Assembly (NCBI RefSeq): GCF_900114895.1
Contig: NZ_FOUO01000009.1
Location: 41,792 to 105,791 of the forward strand
Direction of reading: 5' to 3'
From: Ectothiorhodospira mobilis
Lineage (GTDB): Bacteria > Pseudomonadota > Gammaproteobacteria > Ectothiorhodospirales > Ectothiorhodospiraceae
Length of the DNA stretch: 64,000 nucleotides
Shown here: positions 48,805-56,869 of the stretch, in pieces
Layout of the letters: the number at the start of each line of letters is the position of its first letter
Numbering within the stretch: position 1 is the first letter of the stretch
The notes under the pieces: generated by a model
What the model was told of the DNA's origin: nothing
Databases searched by the model: none
Seen by the model: only the letters and a program-made list of their open reading frames with translations
Program-made: the position numbers and the translations under genes

Positions 48805-49718
48805 ACTTCACCTTCCGGCAGCTCAAGGCCTTCGAGGCGGTGGCCCGCCACCTGAGCTACACCCGCGCCTCGGAGGAACTGCACCTCACCCAGCCCGCCG
48901 TCTCCATGCAGATCCGCCAGCTGGAGGAGCACGTGGGCCTGCCGCTGTTCGAGCAGATCGGCAAGCGCATCCACCTTACCGATGCCGGCCGGGAGCTCTA
49001 CCACTACAGCTGCGCCATCGCCGCCCAGGTGTCGGAACTGGAGATGGTGCTGGAGGAGATGAAGGGCCTGCGGCGCGGCCATCTCACCATCGCCGTGGCC
49101 AGCACCGCCAACTACTTCGTCCCCCGGCTCATCGCCGCCTTCTGCCAGCGGCACCAGGGGGTATCGGTCACCCTGGAGGTGACCAACCGGGAGGCCCTGC
49201 TCAACCTCCTGGCCATCAATGCCATGGACCTGGCCATCATGGGCCAGCCCGCCAGTTCCGACCCGGTGGCCCATCCCTTCATGGAGAATCCCCTGGTCAT
49301 CATCGCCCCCCCGGACCATCCCCTGGCGGGGGAGAAAGGCATCCCCCTGCAGCGCCTGGCCGGCGAGGGCTTCGTGGTGCGGGAGAAGGGCTCCGGCACC
49401 CGCGCCTCCACGGAACGCTTCTTCGCTGAACACGGCGTGGCCATCCGCGCCACCCAGCAGATGCACAGCAGCGAGGCCATCAAGCAGGCCGTGGAGGCGG
49501 GCCTGGGCCTGGGGGTGCTGTCCCTGCACACCCTGGAGATGGAACTGGCCCTGAACCGCCTGGTGATCCTGGACGTGGAGGGTTTCCCCATCCGCCGCCA
49601 CTGGTACCTGGTGCACCCCCGGGGCAAGCGCTTCTCCAAGGTGGGCGAGGCCTTTTTGAACTTCACCCTGGAGGAGGCCCGTCACGTCCTGCACCTGCCC
49701 ACCCTACCCCGCAGTTGA
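48801..49718 (+). CDS. cbbR: LysR-family regulator, CbbR-like
   Basis: A 305-residue LysR regulator. The N-terminal winged helix (FRQLKAFEAVARHLSYTRAS, LTQPAVSMQIRQLEE) and the effector domain (STANYFVPRLIAAFCQRH, VTNREALLNLLA, FMENPLVIIAPPDHPL, VREKGSGTR) closely follow CbbR, the activator of Calvin-cycle operons in autotrophs. No rubisco or cbb genes are in the window, so the target lies elsewhere or is different. It overlaps motB by 4 nt, which would tie its translation to the stator operon. Confidence 0.8.
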   Translation: MNFTFRQLKAFEAVARHLSYTRASEELHLTQPAVSMQIRQLEEHVGLPLFEQIGKRIHLTDAGRELYHYSCAIAAQVSELEMVLEEMKGLRRGHLTIAVASTANYFVPRLIAAFCQRHQGVSVTLEVTNREALLNLLAINAMDLAIMGQPASSDPVAHPFMENPLVIIAPPDHPLAGEKGIPLQRLAGEGFVVREKGSGTRASTERFFAEHGVAIRATQQMHSSEAIKQAVEAGLGLGVLSLHTLEMELALNRLVILDVEGFPIRRHWYLVHPRGKRFSKVGEAFLNFTLEEARHVLHLPTLPRS

Positions 49719-49743
49719 CAACCCGGCCCGGGCCCCATAGAAT
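49715..49743 (+). promoter_or_regulatory. Sigma-70 promoter of tRNA-Val
   Basis: A perfect TTGACA (49715-49720) and TAGAAT (49738-49743) are separated by 17 nt and end 17 nt before the mature tRNA-Val 5' end. The -35 overlaps the last codon of the CbbR-like gene. Confidence 0.8.
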
Positions 49744-49760
49744 GCGGCCTTCTTCGGTTG

Positions 49761-49835
49761 GGGCGGTTAGCTCAGCGGTAGAGCACTGCCTTCACACGGC
49801 AGGGGTCGCTGGTTCGATCCCAGCACCGCCCACCA
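49761..49835 (+). tRNA. tRNA-Val (CAC anticodon)
   Basis: Acceptor stem GGGCGGT pairs with ACCGCCC. The anticodon stem CTGCC/GGCAG holds the loop TTCACAC with anticodon CAC. The T arm carries GGTTCGATCC, and CCA is encoded. A strong promoter precedes it and an intrinsic terminator follows. Confidence 0.95.
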
Positions 49836-49846
49836 AAAGAAATCCT

Positions 49847-49877
49847 AAAAAGCCCGCTACACGCGGGCTTTTTTTAT
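49847..49877 (+). terminator. Intrinsic terminator after tRNA-Val
   Basis: AAAGCCCGC-TACAC-GCGGGCTTT followed by a T-run is a classic Rho-independent terminator, usable in both directions because an A-run precedes the stem. Confidence 0.85.
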
Positions 49878-50010
49878 TCCCAACCCCCCCCCGCAGACGG
49901 AACACCGGATATGGGAAGGCGGGGCCTACCTGAACGCATACCGGTCTCGGGGCCGGCACACCTGCGCCGGTACTGCTTGCGGATCGGACGGCATGGGTCC
50001 GGCAGCATCA

Positions 50011-50048
50011 CGATACGAACGATACGAATCCCAGGGGGCCGCTATACT
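50011..50048 (+). promoter_or_regulatory. Candidate promoter/operator of the exported SOD gene
   Basis: CGATACGAA occurs twice in tandem (about 50011-50028), followed by a TATACT -10-like hexamer at 50043-50048. The repeated element overlaps the expected -35 position, as activator sites often do. The regulator is unknown. Confidence 0.4.
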
Positions 50049-50096
50049 CGGATGGACACATTCCAGATCATACCCTGAAGGGTCAAAGAGGAAGCA

Positions 50097-50813
50097 ATGT
50101 CCATCTCCCTGCAGAGGATCCTGATCCTGCTCCTCCTGGGGCTGGCACCGCTCACATCGGTCCAGGCGCAGGGGGAACCCGGGGGAGAGACCCATCCCTT
50201 CTCCCTGCCGGATCTGCCCTATGCCTATGACGCGCTGGCGCCGGTGATCGACGCCGAGACCATGGAGATCCACCACGCCCGCCATCACCAGGGCTATGTG
50301 GACAAGCTCAACGCCGCCCTGGAGGACCTCCCCGAGGCGCGGGAGATGTCCCTGGAGGCGCTGTTGGAACATGCCTCCACGCTGCCCGCGGCGGTGCGCA
50401 ACAACGCCGGGGGGCACTGGAACCACAGCTTCTTCTGGCGCTCCATGACCGCCCCGGGGGAGGGCGGCGCACCCGATCGGGACCTGCACCGGGCCCTGGA
50501 GGAGGCCTTCGGCTCCCTGGAGGGCTTTCGCGATGCCTTCGAGACCGCGGGCCTGGACCGCTTCGGCTCGGGATGGGTGTGGCTCATCGTGGAGGAGGAT
50601 GGCGACCTGGCGGTCACCACCACCCCCAATCAGGACAACCCGCGGATGGATGTGGCCGATCCCCGGGGCACGCCCCTGCTGGGCAATGATCTCTGGGAAC
50701 ACGCCTACTACCTGAACTACCGCAACGCCCGGGGTGCCTACCTGCAGGCCTGGTGGGAGGTGGTGGACTGGGAACGGGTCAGCCGGCGCTTCGCCGAGGC
50801 CACCGACCGCTGA
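50097..50813 (+). CDS. Exported iron/manganese superoxide dismutase (Mn-type active site)
   Basis: Converts superoxide to oxygen and peroxide. The 238-residue precursor starts with a signal peptide (MSISLQRILILLLLGLAPLT, cleavage near SVQAQG), so the enzyme should be periplasmic, unusual for the Fe/Mn family. Metal ligands are His59, His110, Asp198 and His202. The motif GGHWNH and Gln179 in NQDNP are the residues that mark Mn-type enzymes (Fe enzymes place a Gln at the GG position). The ribosome binding site AGAGGAAG is good. Direct repeats (CGATACGAA twice at about 50010-50028) and a TATACT element lie upstream and may be regulatory. Confidence 0.9.
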   Translation: MSISLQRILILLLLGLAPLTSVQAQGEPGGETHPFSLPDLPYAYDALAPVIDAETMEIHHARHHQGYVDKLNAALEDLPEAREMSLEALLEHASTLPAAVRNNAGGHWNHSFFWRSMTAPGEGGAPDRDLHRALEEAFGSLEGFRDAFETAGLDRFGSGWVWLIVEEDGDLAVTTTPNQDNPRMDVADPRGTPLLGNDLWEHAYYLNYRNARGAYLQAWWEVVDWERVSRRFAEATDR

Positions 50814-50855
50814 ACCCACGCGGCGTTCACCCTCCCTCCTGCGGCGGCCAGCGCA

Positions 50856-52145
50856 TCACCTCCCCATCCAGGGCGGTGCGCTGGCGCACCCGCTGGGCCA
50901 GGGTCGCGGCCTCATCCTGTCCTGCGGCCGGTCCCAGCAGGACGTGGTAGAGATCCAGGTGCCCGTTCCCCGGGCACCCCCCACCACCCGGGAGGTGAAG
51001 CCGTCCGCCTCCAGGTGGGCACTGAGTACCAGGGCCCGTTCCTCGTCCTGGAAACGGCCCATGCGCACGAACCAATCCCTAGCCCCTTCCTCGGACGCAT
51101 TCGGATCTGCCGGGTTCTCGGAGGGGTCCTGCGATGTACCGGCGGTGTCTGCTTCCGGTGCGGAGGCGGTGGCCCGCAACGGCACGGGGGCGTCGTGACC
51201 CGCCATCCAGCCCACCGCCCGGGGCACGCCACGGGCCTGCGCCACCGTCGCCCGCACCCGGTTCCAGTCGACGCGGGCCTCCCGCCCGGCCACGGCGGCC
51301 ATCACCCGCTCCAGGGCGGTCTCCAGGGGGGCAGGCGCCTGCGTGGCCCGCTCCTCCAGGGGGGGATGCACCTCCAGGTAGAGCACGCCGTCGCGCCAGC
51401 CCACCTTCACCGGCTGGTGCACGATGTGCACGGGGGTGCCCAAGTCCACATGGGGGAAGAGCACGCCGATGTCGTCGTTGTCCATGCGGATGCAGCCGTG
51501 GGTGGAACGCAGGCCGATGCCCGTGGACCAGTTGGTGCCGTGGATCAGGTAGGTGGGCCGGCTCAGACGCAGGGCATAGGCCCCCAGGGGGTTGTCCGGC
51601 CCCGCGGGCACCACATCCGGCAGGGACTTGCCTTGGGCGGCATAGGCCTGGCGCACCGAGTCGGGCGGGGTCCAGGTGGGATCCTCCCGTTTCTGGATCA
51701 CCTCCAGGGTCCCCTGGGGCGTGCCCCACTCCCGGCGGCCGATGCTCACCGGATAGGTGGCGACACGACGCCCCTCCCCGGAGGGGGTCTCCTGGAAGTG
51801 ATACAGGCGCATCTCCGGCAGATTGATGACGATGCCCTGCCGCGGCGTGTCCGGCAGCACGAACATCAGCGGCAGCAGCACCCGCGCCCCCTCCCCCGGG
51901 ATCCAGGTGTTGAGTTCCGGATTGGCCAGGCGGATGGCCTGGAACCCCACCCGGTGGCGGCGAGCCACGTCGATGAGGGTATCCTCGTGCCGGGCCTGCA
52001 CATGGCGCAGTGCCCCCACCACCGCGGTGTCCTCCTGCAGGGGGAAGTCCACGCGGGTCTGTGCGGCGGCGCAGGCACACCATAATGCAGCCAGGATCCC
52101 CGTGAGCAGGGGCACGGGTCGGGGCAGCTTCTGCGGCACGATCAT
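50856..52145 (-). CDS. L,D-transpeptidase with LysM-like and disrupted C-terminal SPOR domain
   Basis: A 429-residue periplasmic enzyme that makes 3-3 peptidoglycan cross-links or attaches lipoproteins. A signal peptide (ending ACAAAQT) is followed by a LysM-like segment ([18 protein letters not shown]). The YkuD catalytic domain contains [20 protein letters not shown], whose Cys is the nucleophile. A SPOR-type domain starts [18 protein letters not shown] but loses register at about residue 389, in a run of six G (50977-50982, C on plus strand). The alternative register continues [20 protein letters not shown] and would end at 50827. The YkuD domain itself is intact. It overlaps the uvrB stop by 4 nt. 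Confidence 0.85.
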   Translation of the reverse strand: MIVPQKLPRPVPLLTGILAALWCACAAAQTRVDFPLQEDTAVVGALRHVQARHEDTLIDVARRHRVGFQAIRLANPELNTWIPGEGARVLLPLMFVLPDTPRQGIVINLPEMRLYHFQETPSGEGRRVATYPVSIGRREWGTPQGTLEVIQKREDPTWTPPDSVRQAYAAQGKSLPDVVPAGPDNPLGAYALRLSRPTYLIHGTNWSTGIGLRSTHGCIRMDNDDIGVLFPHVDLGTPVHIVHQPVKVGWRDGVLYLEVHPPLEERATQAPAPLETALERVMAAVAGREARVDWNRVRATVAQARGVPRAVGWMAGHDAPVPLRATASAPEADTAGTSQDPSENPADPNASEEGARDWFVRMGRFQDEERALVLSAHLEADGFTSRVVGGARGTGTWISTTSCWDRPQDRMRPRPWPSGCASAPPWMGR

Positions 52146-54160
52146 TCCTCCACCACCCCCAGCAGACCTTCCCGCAGCCGCTCGATCTCATCCCGCAGGC
52201 GCGCCGCCTCCTCGAACTCCAGGTTACGGGCACAGGTGTACATGCGGTCCTCCAGGCGCTGGATCTCCCGGGCCGTGTCCTTGGGGGAACGGCGGGCGTA
52301 TTCGGCCTCCTGTTCCGCCACCTTGGCAAAGCGCCGGGGCTCGGCCATGGTGTCGCCGGCGTGGGCCCCCTCCATGATATCGGCGACGCGCCGCTGAATC
52401 CCCTTGGGGGTGATGCCGTGGGCCGCATTGTGGGCCTGCTGTTTCTCCCGGCGGCGCTGGGTCTCGTCCATGGCCCGCTGCATGGAGCCGGTGATGGTGT
52501 CGGCGTAGAGGATGGCCTTGCCGTGGAGGTTGCGGGCGGCCCGGCCGATGGTCTGGATGAGGGAGCGGTCGGAGCGCAGGAACCCCTCCTTGTCGGCGTC
52601 CAGCACCGCCACCAGGGACACCTCGGGCATGTCCAGGCCCTCGCGCAGCAGATTGATGCCCACCAGCACGTCGAAGGTCCCCAGGCGCAGGTCGCGGATG
52701 ATCTCCACCCGCTCCACGGTGTCGATGTCCGAGTGCAGGTAACGCACGCGGATGTCGTGCTCGGAGAGGTATTCCGTCAGGTCCTCGGCCATGCGCTTGG
52801 TGAGGGTGGTCACCAGCACCCGCTCGTTGGCCTCCACCCGCAGGCGGATCTCCGAGAGCACGTCGTCCACCTGGGTGGTGGCCGGACGCACCTCCACCTC
52901 CGGGTCCACCAGTCCGGTGGGGCGCACCACCTGCTCCACCACCTGCCCGGCCCGCTCGGTCTCGTACGGGCCGGGGGTGGCGGAGACATAGACCGTCTGG
53001 GGCGCCAGGGCCTCGAACTCCTCGAAACGCAGCGGCCGGTTGTCCATGGCCGAGGGCAGACGGAAACCGTATTGCACCAGGGTCTCCTTGCGGGAACGGT
53101 CCCCCTTGTACATGGCCCCCAGCTGCGGCACGGTGACGTGGCTCTCGTCGATCACCAGCAGGGCGTCCTCGGGCAGGTAGTCCAGAAAGCACGGTGGCGG
53201 TTCCCCGGGCCCGCGGCCCGAGAGATAGCGGGAGTAGTTCTCGATGCCGGAGCAGTAGCCCAGTTCCAGCATCATCTCCAGGTCGAAGCGGGTGCGCTGC
53301 TCCAGCCGCTGGGCCTCCACCAGCCGATCCGCCTCCCGCAGCTCCTGCAGGCGCTGGGTCAGTTCCGCCTTGATCTGCTCGATGGCCTCCAGCAGGGTCT
53401 CCCGGGGCGTGGCGTAGTGGGTCTTGGGGTAGACGGTGAGGCGCGGCACCTTGCGCAGCACCTCACCGGTGAGGGGGTCAAAGTAGGACAGCTGCTCGAT
53501 CTCGTCGTCGAAGAGTTCGATGCGCACCGCCTCCCGCTCGGACTCCGCCGGATGGATGTCGATCACCTCACCGCGCACCCGGTAGGTGCCGCGCTTGAGT
53601 TCCATGTCATTGCGGGTGTACTGCAGCTCCGCCAGGCGGCGCAGCACCGTGCGCTGGTCGATGACATCCCCCCGCTTCAGGTGCAGCACCATCTGCAAAT
53701 AGGCCCGCGGATCCCCCAGGCCGTAGATGGCGGAGACACTGGCGACGATGATGGCGTCCCGCCGCTCCAGCAGGGCGCGGGTGGCGGACAGGCGCATCTG
53801 TTCGATGTGGTCATTGATGGAGGCATCCTTCTCGATGAAGGTGTCCGAGGAAGGGACATAGGCCTCCGGCTGGTAGTAGTCGTAGTAGGAGACGAAGTAC
53901 TCCACGGCATTGTGCGGGAAGAAGGCCTTCATCTCGCCGTAGAGCTGGGCCGCCAGGGTCTTGTTGGGGGCCATGACCAGGGTGGGTCGCTGCACCCGCT
54001 GGATCAGATTGGCGATGGTGAAGGTCTTGCCCGAGCCGGTGACCCCCAGCAGGATCTGGTGGGCCAGACCCGACTCCAGACCCTCCTCCAGGGCCTGGAT
54101 GGCCCCGGGCTGGTCCCCGGCGGGCTGGTAGTCGGTGACGAGTTGGAAAGGCTGTCCCAT
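52142..54160 (-). CDS. uvrB: Excinuclease ABC subunit B
   Basis: Helicase-like damage-verification subunit of nucleotide excision repair. The start at 54160 gives [20 protein letters not shown]; in-frame starts further upstream extend beyond the conserved N-terminus. The 672-residue protein has Walker [14 protein letters not shown], the beta-hairpin [20 protein letters not shown], helicase motifs including [10 protein letters not shown] and a C-terminal UVR domain ([20 protein letters not shown]). No LexA box (CTG-N10-CAG) was found in the region shared with aspC. Confidence 0.96.
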   Translation of the reverse strand: MGQPFQLVTDYQPAGDQPGAIQALEEGLESGLAHQILLGVTGSGKTFTIANLIQRVQRPTLVMAPNKTLAAQLYGEMKAFFPHNAVEYFVSYYDYYQPEAYVPSSDTFIEKDASINDHIEQMRLSATRALLERRDAIIVASVSAIYGLGDPRAYLQMVLHLKRGDVIDQRTVLRRLAELQYTRNDMELKRGTYRVRGEVIDIHPAESEREAVRIELFDDEIEQLSYFDPLTGEVLRKVPRLTVYPKTHYATPRETLLEAIEQIKAELTQRLQELREADRLVEAQRLEQRTRFDLEMMLELGYCSGIENYSRYLSGRGPGEPPPCFLDYLPEDALLVIDESHVTVPQLGAMYKGDRSRKETLVQYGFRLPSAMDNRPLRFEEFEALAPQTVYVSATPGPYETERAGQVVEQVVRPTGLVDPEVEVRPATTQVDDVLSEIRLRVEANERVLVTTLTKRMAEDLTEYLSEHDIRVRYLHSDIDTVERVEIIRDLRLGTFDVLVGINLLREGLDMPEVSLVAVLDADKEGFLRSDRSLIQTIGRAARNLHGKAILYADTITGSMQRAMDETQRRREKQQAHNAAHGITPKGIQRRVADIMEGAHAGDTMAEPRRFAKVAEQEAEYARRSPKDTAREIQRLEDRMYTCARNLEFEEAARLRDEIERLREGLLGVVEE

Positions 54161-54286
54161 GGGCTTATCTTGTTCGGTCAGTTTCAGTATCATTTCGTAT
54201 GAAAAGCATTCCCGCGCAGCGGGCGCCCGTGCGCCCGCTGCGGCGCACGACACCCCTTCCATTCACCACCACCCCCGGATACCGCC

Positions 54287-55471
54287 TTGGACATCAAGCT
54301 CTCCTCCCGCGTTCAGCGCATCAAGCCCTCCCCCACCCTGGCCGTGAGCGCCCTCGCCGCCCAGCTGAAGGCCCAGGGACGCGACGTCATCGGCCTGGGG
54401 GCGGGTGAGCCCGACTTCAACACCCCGGACGCCATCAAGGAGGCGGGCATCACCGCCATCCGCGAGGGCAAGACCAAGTATACCGCCGTGGACGGCACCC
54501 CGGGGCTGAAACAGGCCATCATCGAAAAGTTCAAGCGGGACAACGGCCACCACTTCGAACCGGACCAGATCCTGGTCTCCTGCGGCGGCAAGCAGAGCTT
54601 CTTCAACCTCTGCCAGGCCCTGCTGGACGCCGGGGACGAGGTGATCATCCCGGCCCCCTACTGGGTGTCCTATCCGGACATGGTGCTGCTGGCGGACGGC
54701 AACCCCGTGATCGTGCCCACCGGCAAGGACCAGGGCTTCAAGATGACCCCGGCGCAGCTGGAGGGGGCCATCACCCCGCGCACCCGCCTGGTGGTGCTCA
54801 ACAGCCCCTCCAACCCCACGGGCGTGGCCTACAGCCGCGAGGAACTGGCGGCCCTGGGCCAGGTGCTGCTGCGCCATCCCCATGTCCTGGTGGCCACCGA
54901 CGACATGTACGAACACATGATGTTCAGGGGCGCCCCCTTCTGCAACATCCTCATGGCCTGCCCGGACCTGGAGGACCGCACCATCGTCCTCAACGGCGTG
55001 TCCAAGGCCTATGCCATGACCGGTTGGCGCATCGGCTATGCCGGCGGCCCCAAGCCCCTGATCGCCGCCATGAAGAAGATCCAGTCCCAGAGCACCTCCA
55101 ACCCCACCTCCGTATCCCAGGAGGCGGCCGAGGCCGCCCTGAACGGTGACCAGAGCTGCGTGGGCGAGATGTGCCGCGCCTTCCAGGAACGCCATGACTA
55201 CCTGATGGAGGCCCTGAACGCCATCCCCGGCGTGGAGTGCCTGCCCTCCGACGGCACCTTCTACTCCTTCCCCAGCGTGCAGGGGGCCATGGACAAGCTG
55301 GGCATCGACAGCGACGTGAAGTTCGCCGAACACCTGCTGGATCAGGTGGGCGTGGCCCTGGTGCCCGGTTCCGCCTTCGGGGCGGACGGTTACGTGCGCA
55401 TCTCCTTCGCCACCAGCATGGACAACCTCAAGCAGGCGGTGGAGCGCATCGGCCGCGCCGTGACGGGCTGA
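54287..55471 (+). CDS. Aspartate aminotransferase, class I/II (TTG start)
   Basis: PLP enzyme exchanging amino groups between aspartate and 2-oxoglutarate. The 394-residue protein starts at TTG with (M)DIKLSSRVQRIKPSPTLAV, the typical start of the bacterial type Ib group (AatA-like). It has LGAGEPDFNTPD, SPSNPTGVAYS, the PLP lysine in NGVSKAYAMTGWRIGYAGGP, and the C-terminal GYVRISFATS. It is divergent from uvrB. tRNA-Asn follows with its own promoter. Confidence 0.92.
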   Translation: MDIKLSSRVQRIKPSPTLAVSALAAQLKAQGRDVIGLGAGEPDFNTPDAIKEAGITAIREGKTKYTAVDGTPGLKQAIIEKFKRDNGHHFEPDQILVSCGGKQSFFNLCQALLDAGDEVIIPAPYWVSYPDMVLLADGNPVIVPTGKDQGFKMTPAQLEGAITPRTRLVVLNSPSNPTGVAYSREELAALGQVLLRHPHVLVATDDMYEHMMFRGAPFCNILMACPDLEDRTIVLNGVSKAYAMTGWRIGYAGGPKPLIAAMKKIQSQSTSNPTSVSQEAAEAALNGDQSCVGEMCRAFQERHDYLMEALNAIPGVECLPSDGTFYSFPSVQGAMDKLGIDSDVKFAEHLLDQVGVALVPGSAFGADGYVRISFATSMDNLKQAVERIGRAVTG

Positions 55472-55476
55472 CCCCC

Positions 55477-55505
55477 TTGACGAGGCCCGGTGATCGCCGT
55501 AATAT
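55477..55505 (+). promoter_or_regulatory. Sigma-70 promoter of tRNA-Asn
   Basis: TTGACG (55477-55482) and TAATAT (55500-55505) are separated by 17 nt, 20 nt before the mature tRNA. It starts 5 nt after the aminotransferase stop codon. Confidence 0.8.
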
Positions 55506-55525
55506 CCCGGGCCTCAACACGAGAT

Positions 55526-55601
55526 TCCCCGGTAGCTCAGTCGGTAGAGCGGGTGACTGTTAATCACTAGGTCGGCGGTTCGAGCCCGTCCCGGGGAGCC
55601 A
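55526..55601 (+). tRNA. tRNA-Asn (GTT anticodon)
   Basis: Acceptor stem TCCCCGG pairs with CCGGGGA. The anticodon loop CTGTTAA carries GTT within the stem GGTGA/TCACT. The T arm has GGTTCGAGCC, and CCA is encoded. The Wadjet locus begins less than 100 bp downstream, so this tRNA may mark an integration boundary, though no repeat of its 3' end was found. Confidence 0.95.
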
Positions 55602-55610
55602 AAAGCAAAG

Positions 55611-55645
55611 AGCCCAGATCGCGGATCTGGGCCCTTTTCGTTTTG
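55611..55645 (+). terminator. Intrinsic terminator after tRNA-Asn
   Basis: GCCCAGATC-GCG-GATCTGGGC followed by CCTTTTCGTTTT forms a strong stem with a T-rich tail just after tRNA-Asn. It also separates tRNA transcription from the convergent jetD gene. Confidence 0.85.
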
Positions 55646-55696
55646 GAGGCCAGGCGCACCGGATCCCCTACCGGATGGCCCGTGCGTTCCGCTGCA

Positions 55697-56869
55697 TCAG
55701 AGCGATCTCAACGCATTCTGCAGGCGTCGGCGCGCGTAGTCCCAGTGGATCCGCTCCTGCTCCAGGCGCGGCGCGACGCCCCAGCGGTTGCCCCGCAAAC
55801 CCTCGAACACGGCCCGTTCCTCCGGGTTCAGCCCCAGCATTTTCCCCTCGGCCGCCGGTGTCTTCTCGTGGACCCACAGGTCGCGGTGGGCCAGGAGCGT
55901 CTCTTCGTCCATCAGCAGCGAGCGCACGGCGGGCAGATACCCACGCAAGCGGTTGAGGATGGCGAAGCCGTGGGTGTCGAGATCGCCCCAATAGAAGCAG
56001 GGGATGCCTTGAAGCCAGGGGAGCTGGGCGAAGGGTTCGACCGTATAGCCCTGCCCCATAAAGACGACGGCACCATCCATGGGCTCGAAGGCGAGCCCGG
56101 TCTGAAGGTTCTCGACGATCAAGGCACAGCGCACCGGAAGCTGGAGCCGTGCCACATCTTCCACCGGCACCTGGATATCCGCCAGGCCACCCACATGCAT
56201 TTGCAGCGCCGCATCGAGCAGCCGCAGGCGCAGACGAGGCGGCGGCCGGCGCAGTCCGGTCAGCGCATAGAGATCGTCCTCGGCCTCGCTGGGGATGATC
56301 GCCCGCAGCCAGTCGGTGACCGTCTTGCCCCGCCCCTCCAGCCACTTGCTGTCCAGCCCCGGGACCGGGAGCTGCCGGGGATAGCAGTTCGAATGCGGGT
56401 GCGCCTCCAGCCAGCCCAGGAGGGCCACCAGGCGCTCGACATCCACCGACGCCCACTCGAACAGCACCTCCCGGTCGCGGGATACCGTCTCGGCAAGCGC
56501 CGGCCAGCGGGCGGTGATCCCGCGATAGCGGTGGACCGCTTCTTTCCAGGCCGCCCCGGCGCCGATGAATTCGACCACCTCGAGGGCGGATTCGAAACGG
56601 ATCGCCTCGGGCAAGCGCTGTGTGCCCAGATTGGACCAGCGGCGCTCGACCCACTGCACGTTACCCGGGCCATCCCAATCGGCCCAGCGACCCTGCCACT
56701 GCTGCACCGCCCGCAATTGCTGTGCGGCCTCGCGCTCTCTCGGTAGCCCGAGGGGCAGTTGCAGCGGCCACGCCCCCTCCCCGCGGAGCCAGTAACGGCG
56801 CTGGGATTGATACCGAGTGCGCAGCCGTTGGGCCACCCCATCCGGATCAAGCAGGTAGGTCTTCGCCAT
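55697..56869 (-). CDS. jetD: Wadjet anti-plasmid protein JetD (DUF3322/DUF2220, Toprim-like nuclease)
   Basis: Nuclease subunit of the Wadjet system; in characterised systems JetD cleaves circular plasmid DNA after it is extruded by the JetABC SMC complex. The 390-residue protein starts MAKTYLLDPDGVAQRLRTRY. Its C-terminal topoisomerase-VI-A-like Toprim domain has the acidic residues expected for metal binding: Glu253 (IVENLQTG) and Asp296/Asp298 (YWGDLDTHGFAIL). The start overlaps the end of jetC by 23 nt. It is the last gene of the jetA-B-C-D operon and is convergent with tRNA-Asn. Confidence 0.92.
   Translation of the reverse strand: MAKTYLLDPDGVAQRLRTRYQSQRRYWLRGEGAWPLQLPLGLPREREAAQQLRAVQQWQGRWADWDGPGNVQWVERRWSNLGTQRLPEAIRFESALEVVEFIGAGAAWKEAVHRYRGITARWPALAETVSRDREVLFEWASVDVERLVALLGWLEAHPHSNCYPRQLPVPGLDSKWLEGRGKTVTDWLRAIIPSEAEDDLYALTGLRRPPPRLRLRLLDAALQMHVGGLADIQVPVEDVARLQLPVRCALIVENLQTGLAFEPMDGAVVFMGQGYTVEPFAQLPWLQGIPCFYWGDLDTHGFAILNRLRGYLPAVRSLLMDEETLLAHRDLWVHEKTPAAEGKMLGLNPEERAVFEGLRGNRWGVAPRLEQERIHWDYARRRLQNALRSL

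Noticed and set aside
54161..54286. LexA box for uvrB
   Set aside because: No CTG-N10-CAG or close variant was found in the shared uvrB/aminotransferase upstream region.
55570..55601. tRNA-Asn attachment site duplication bounding the Wadjet locus
   Set aside because: No second copy of the tRNA 3' end was seen between 62.3 kb and 64 kb, and no integrase gene is present.
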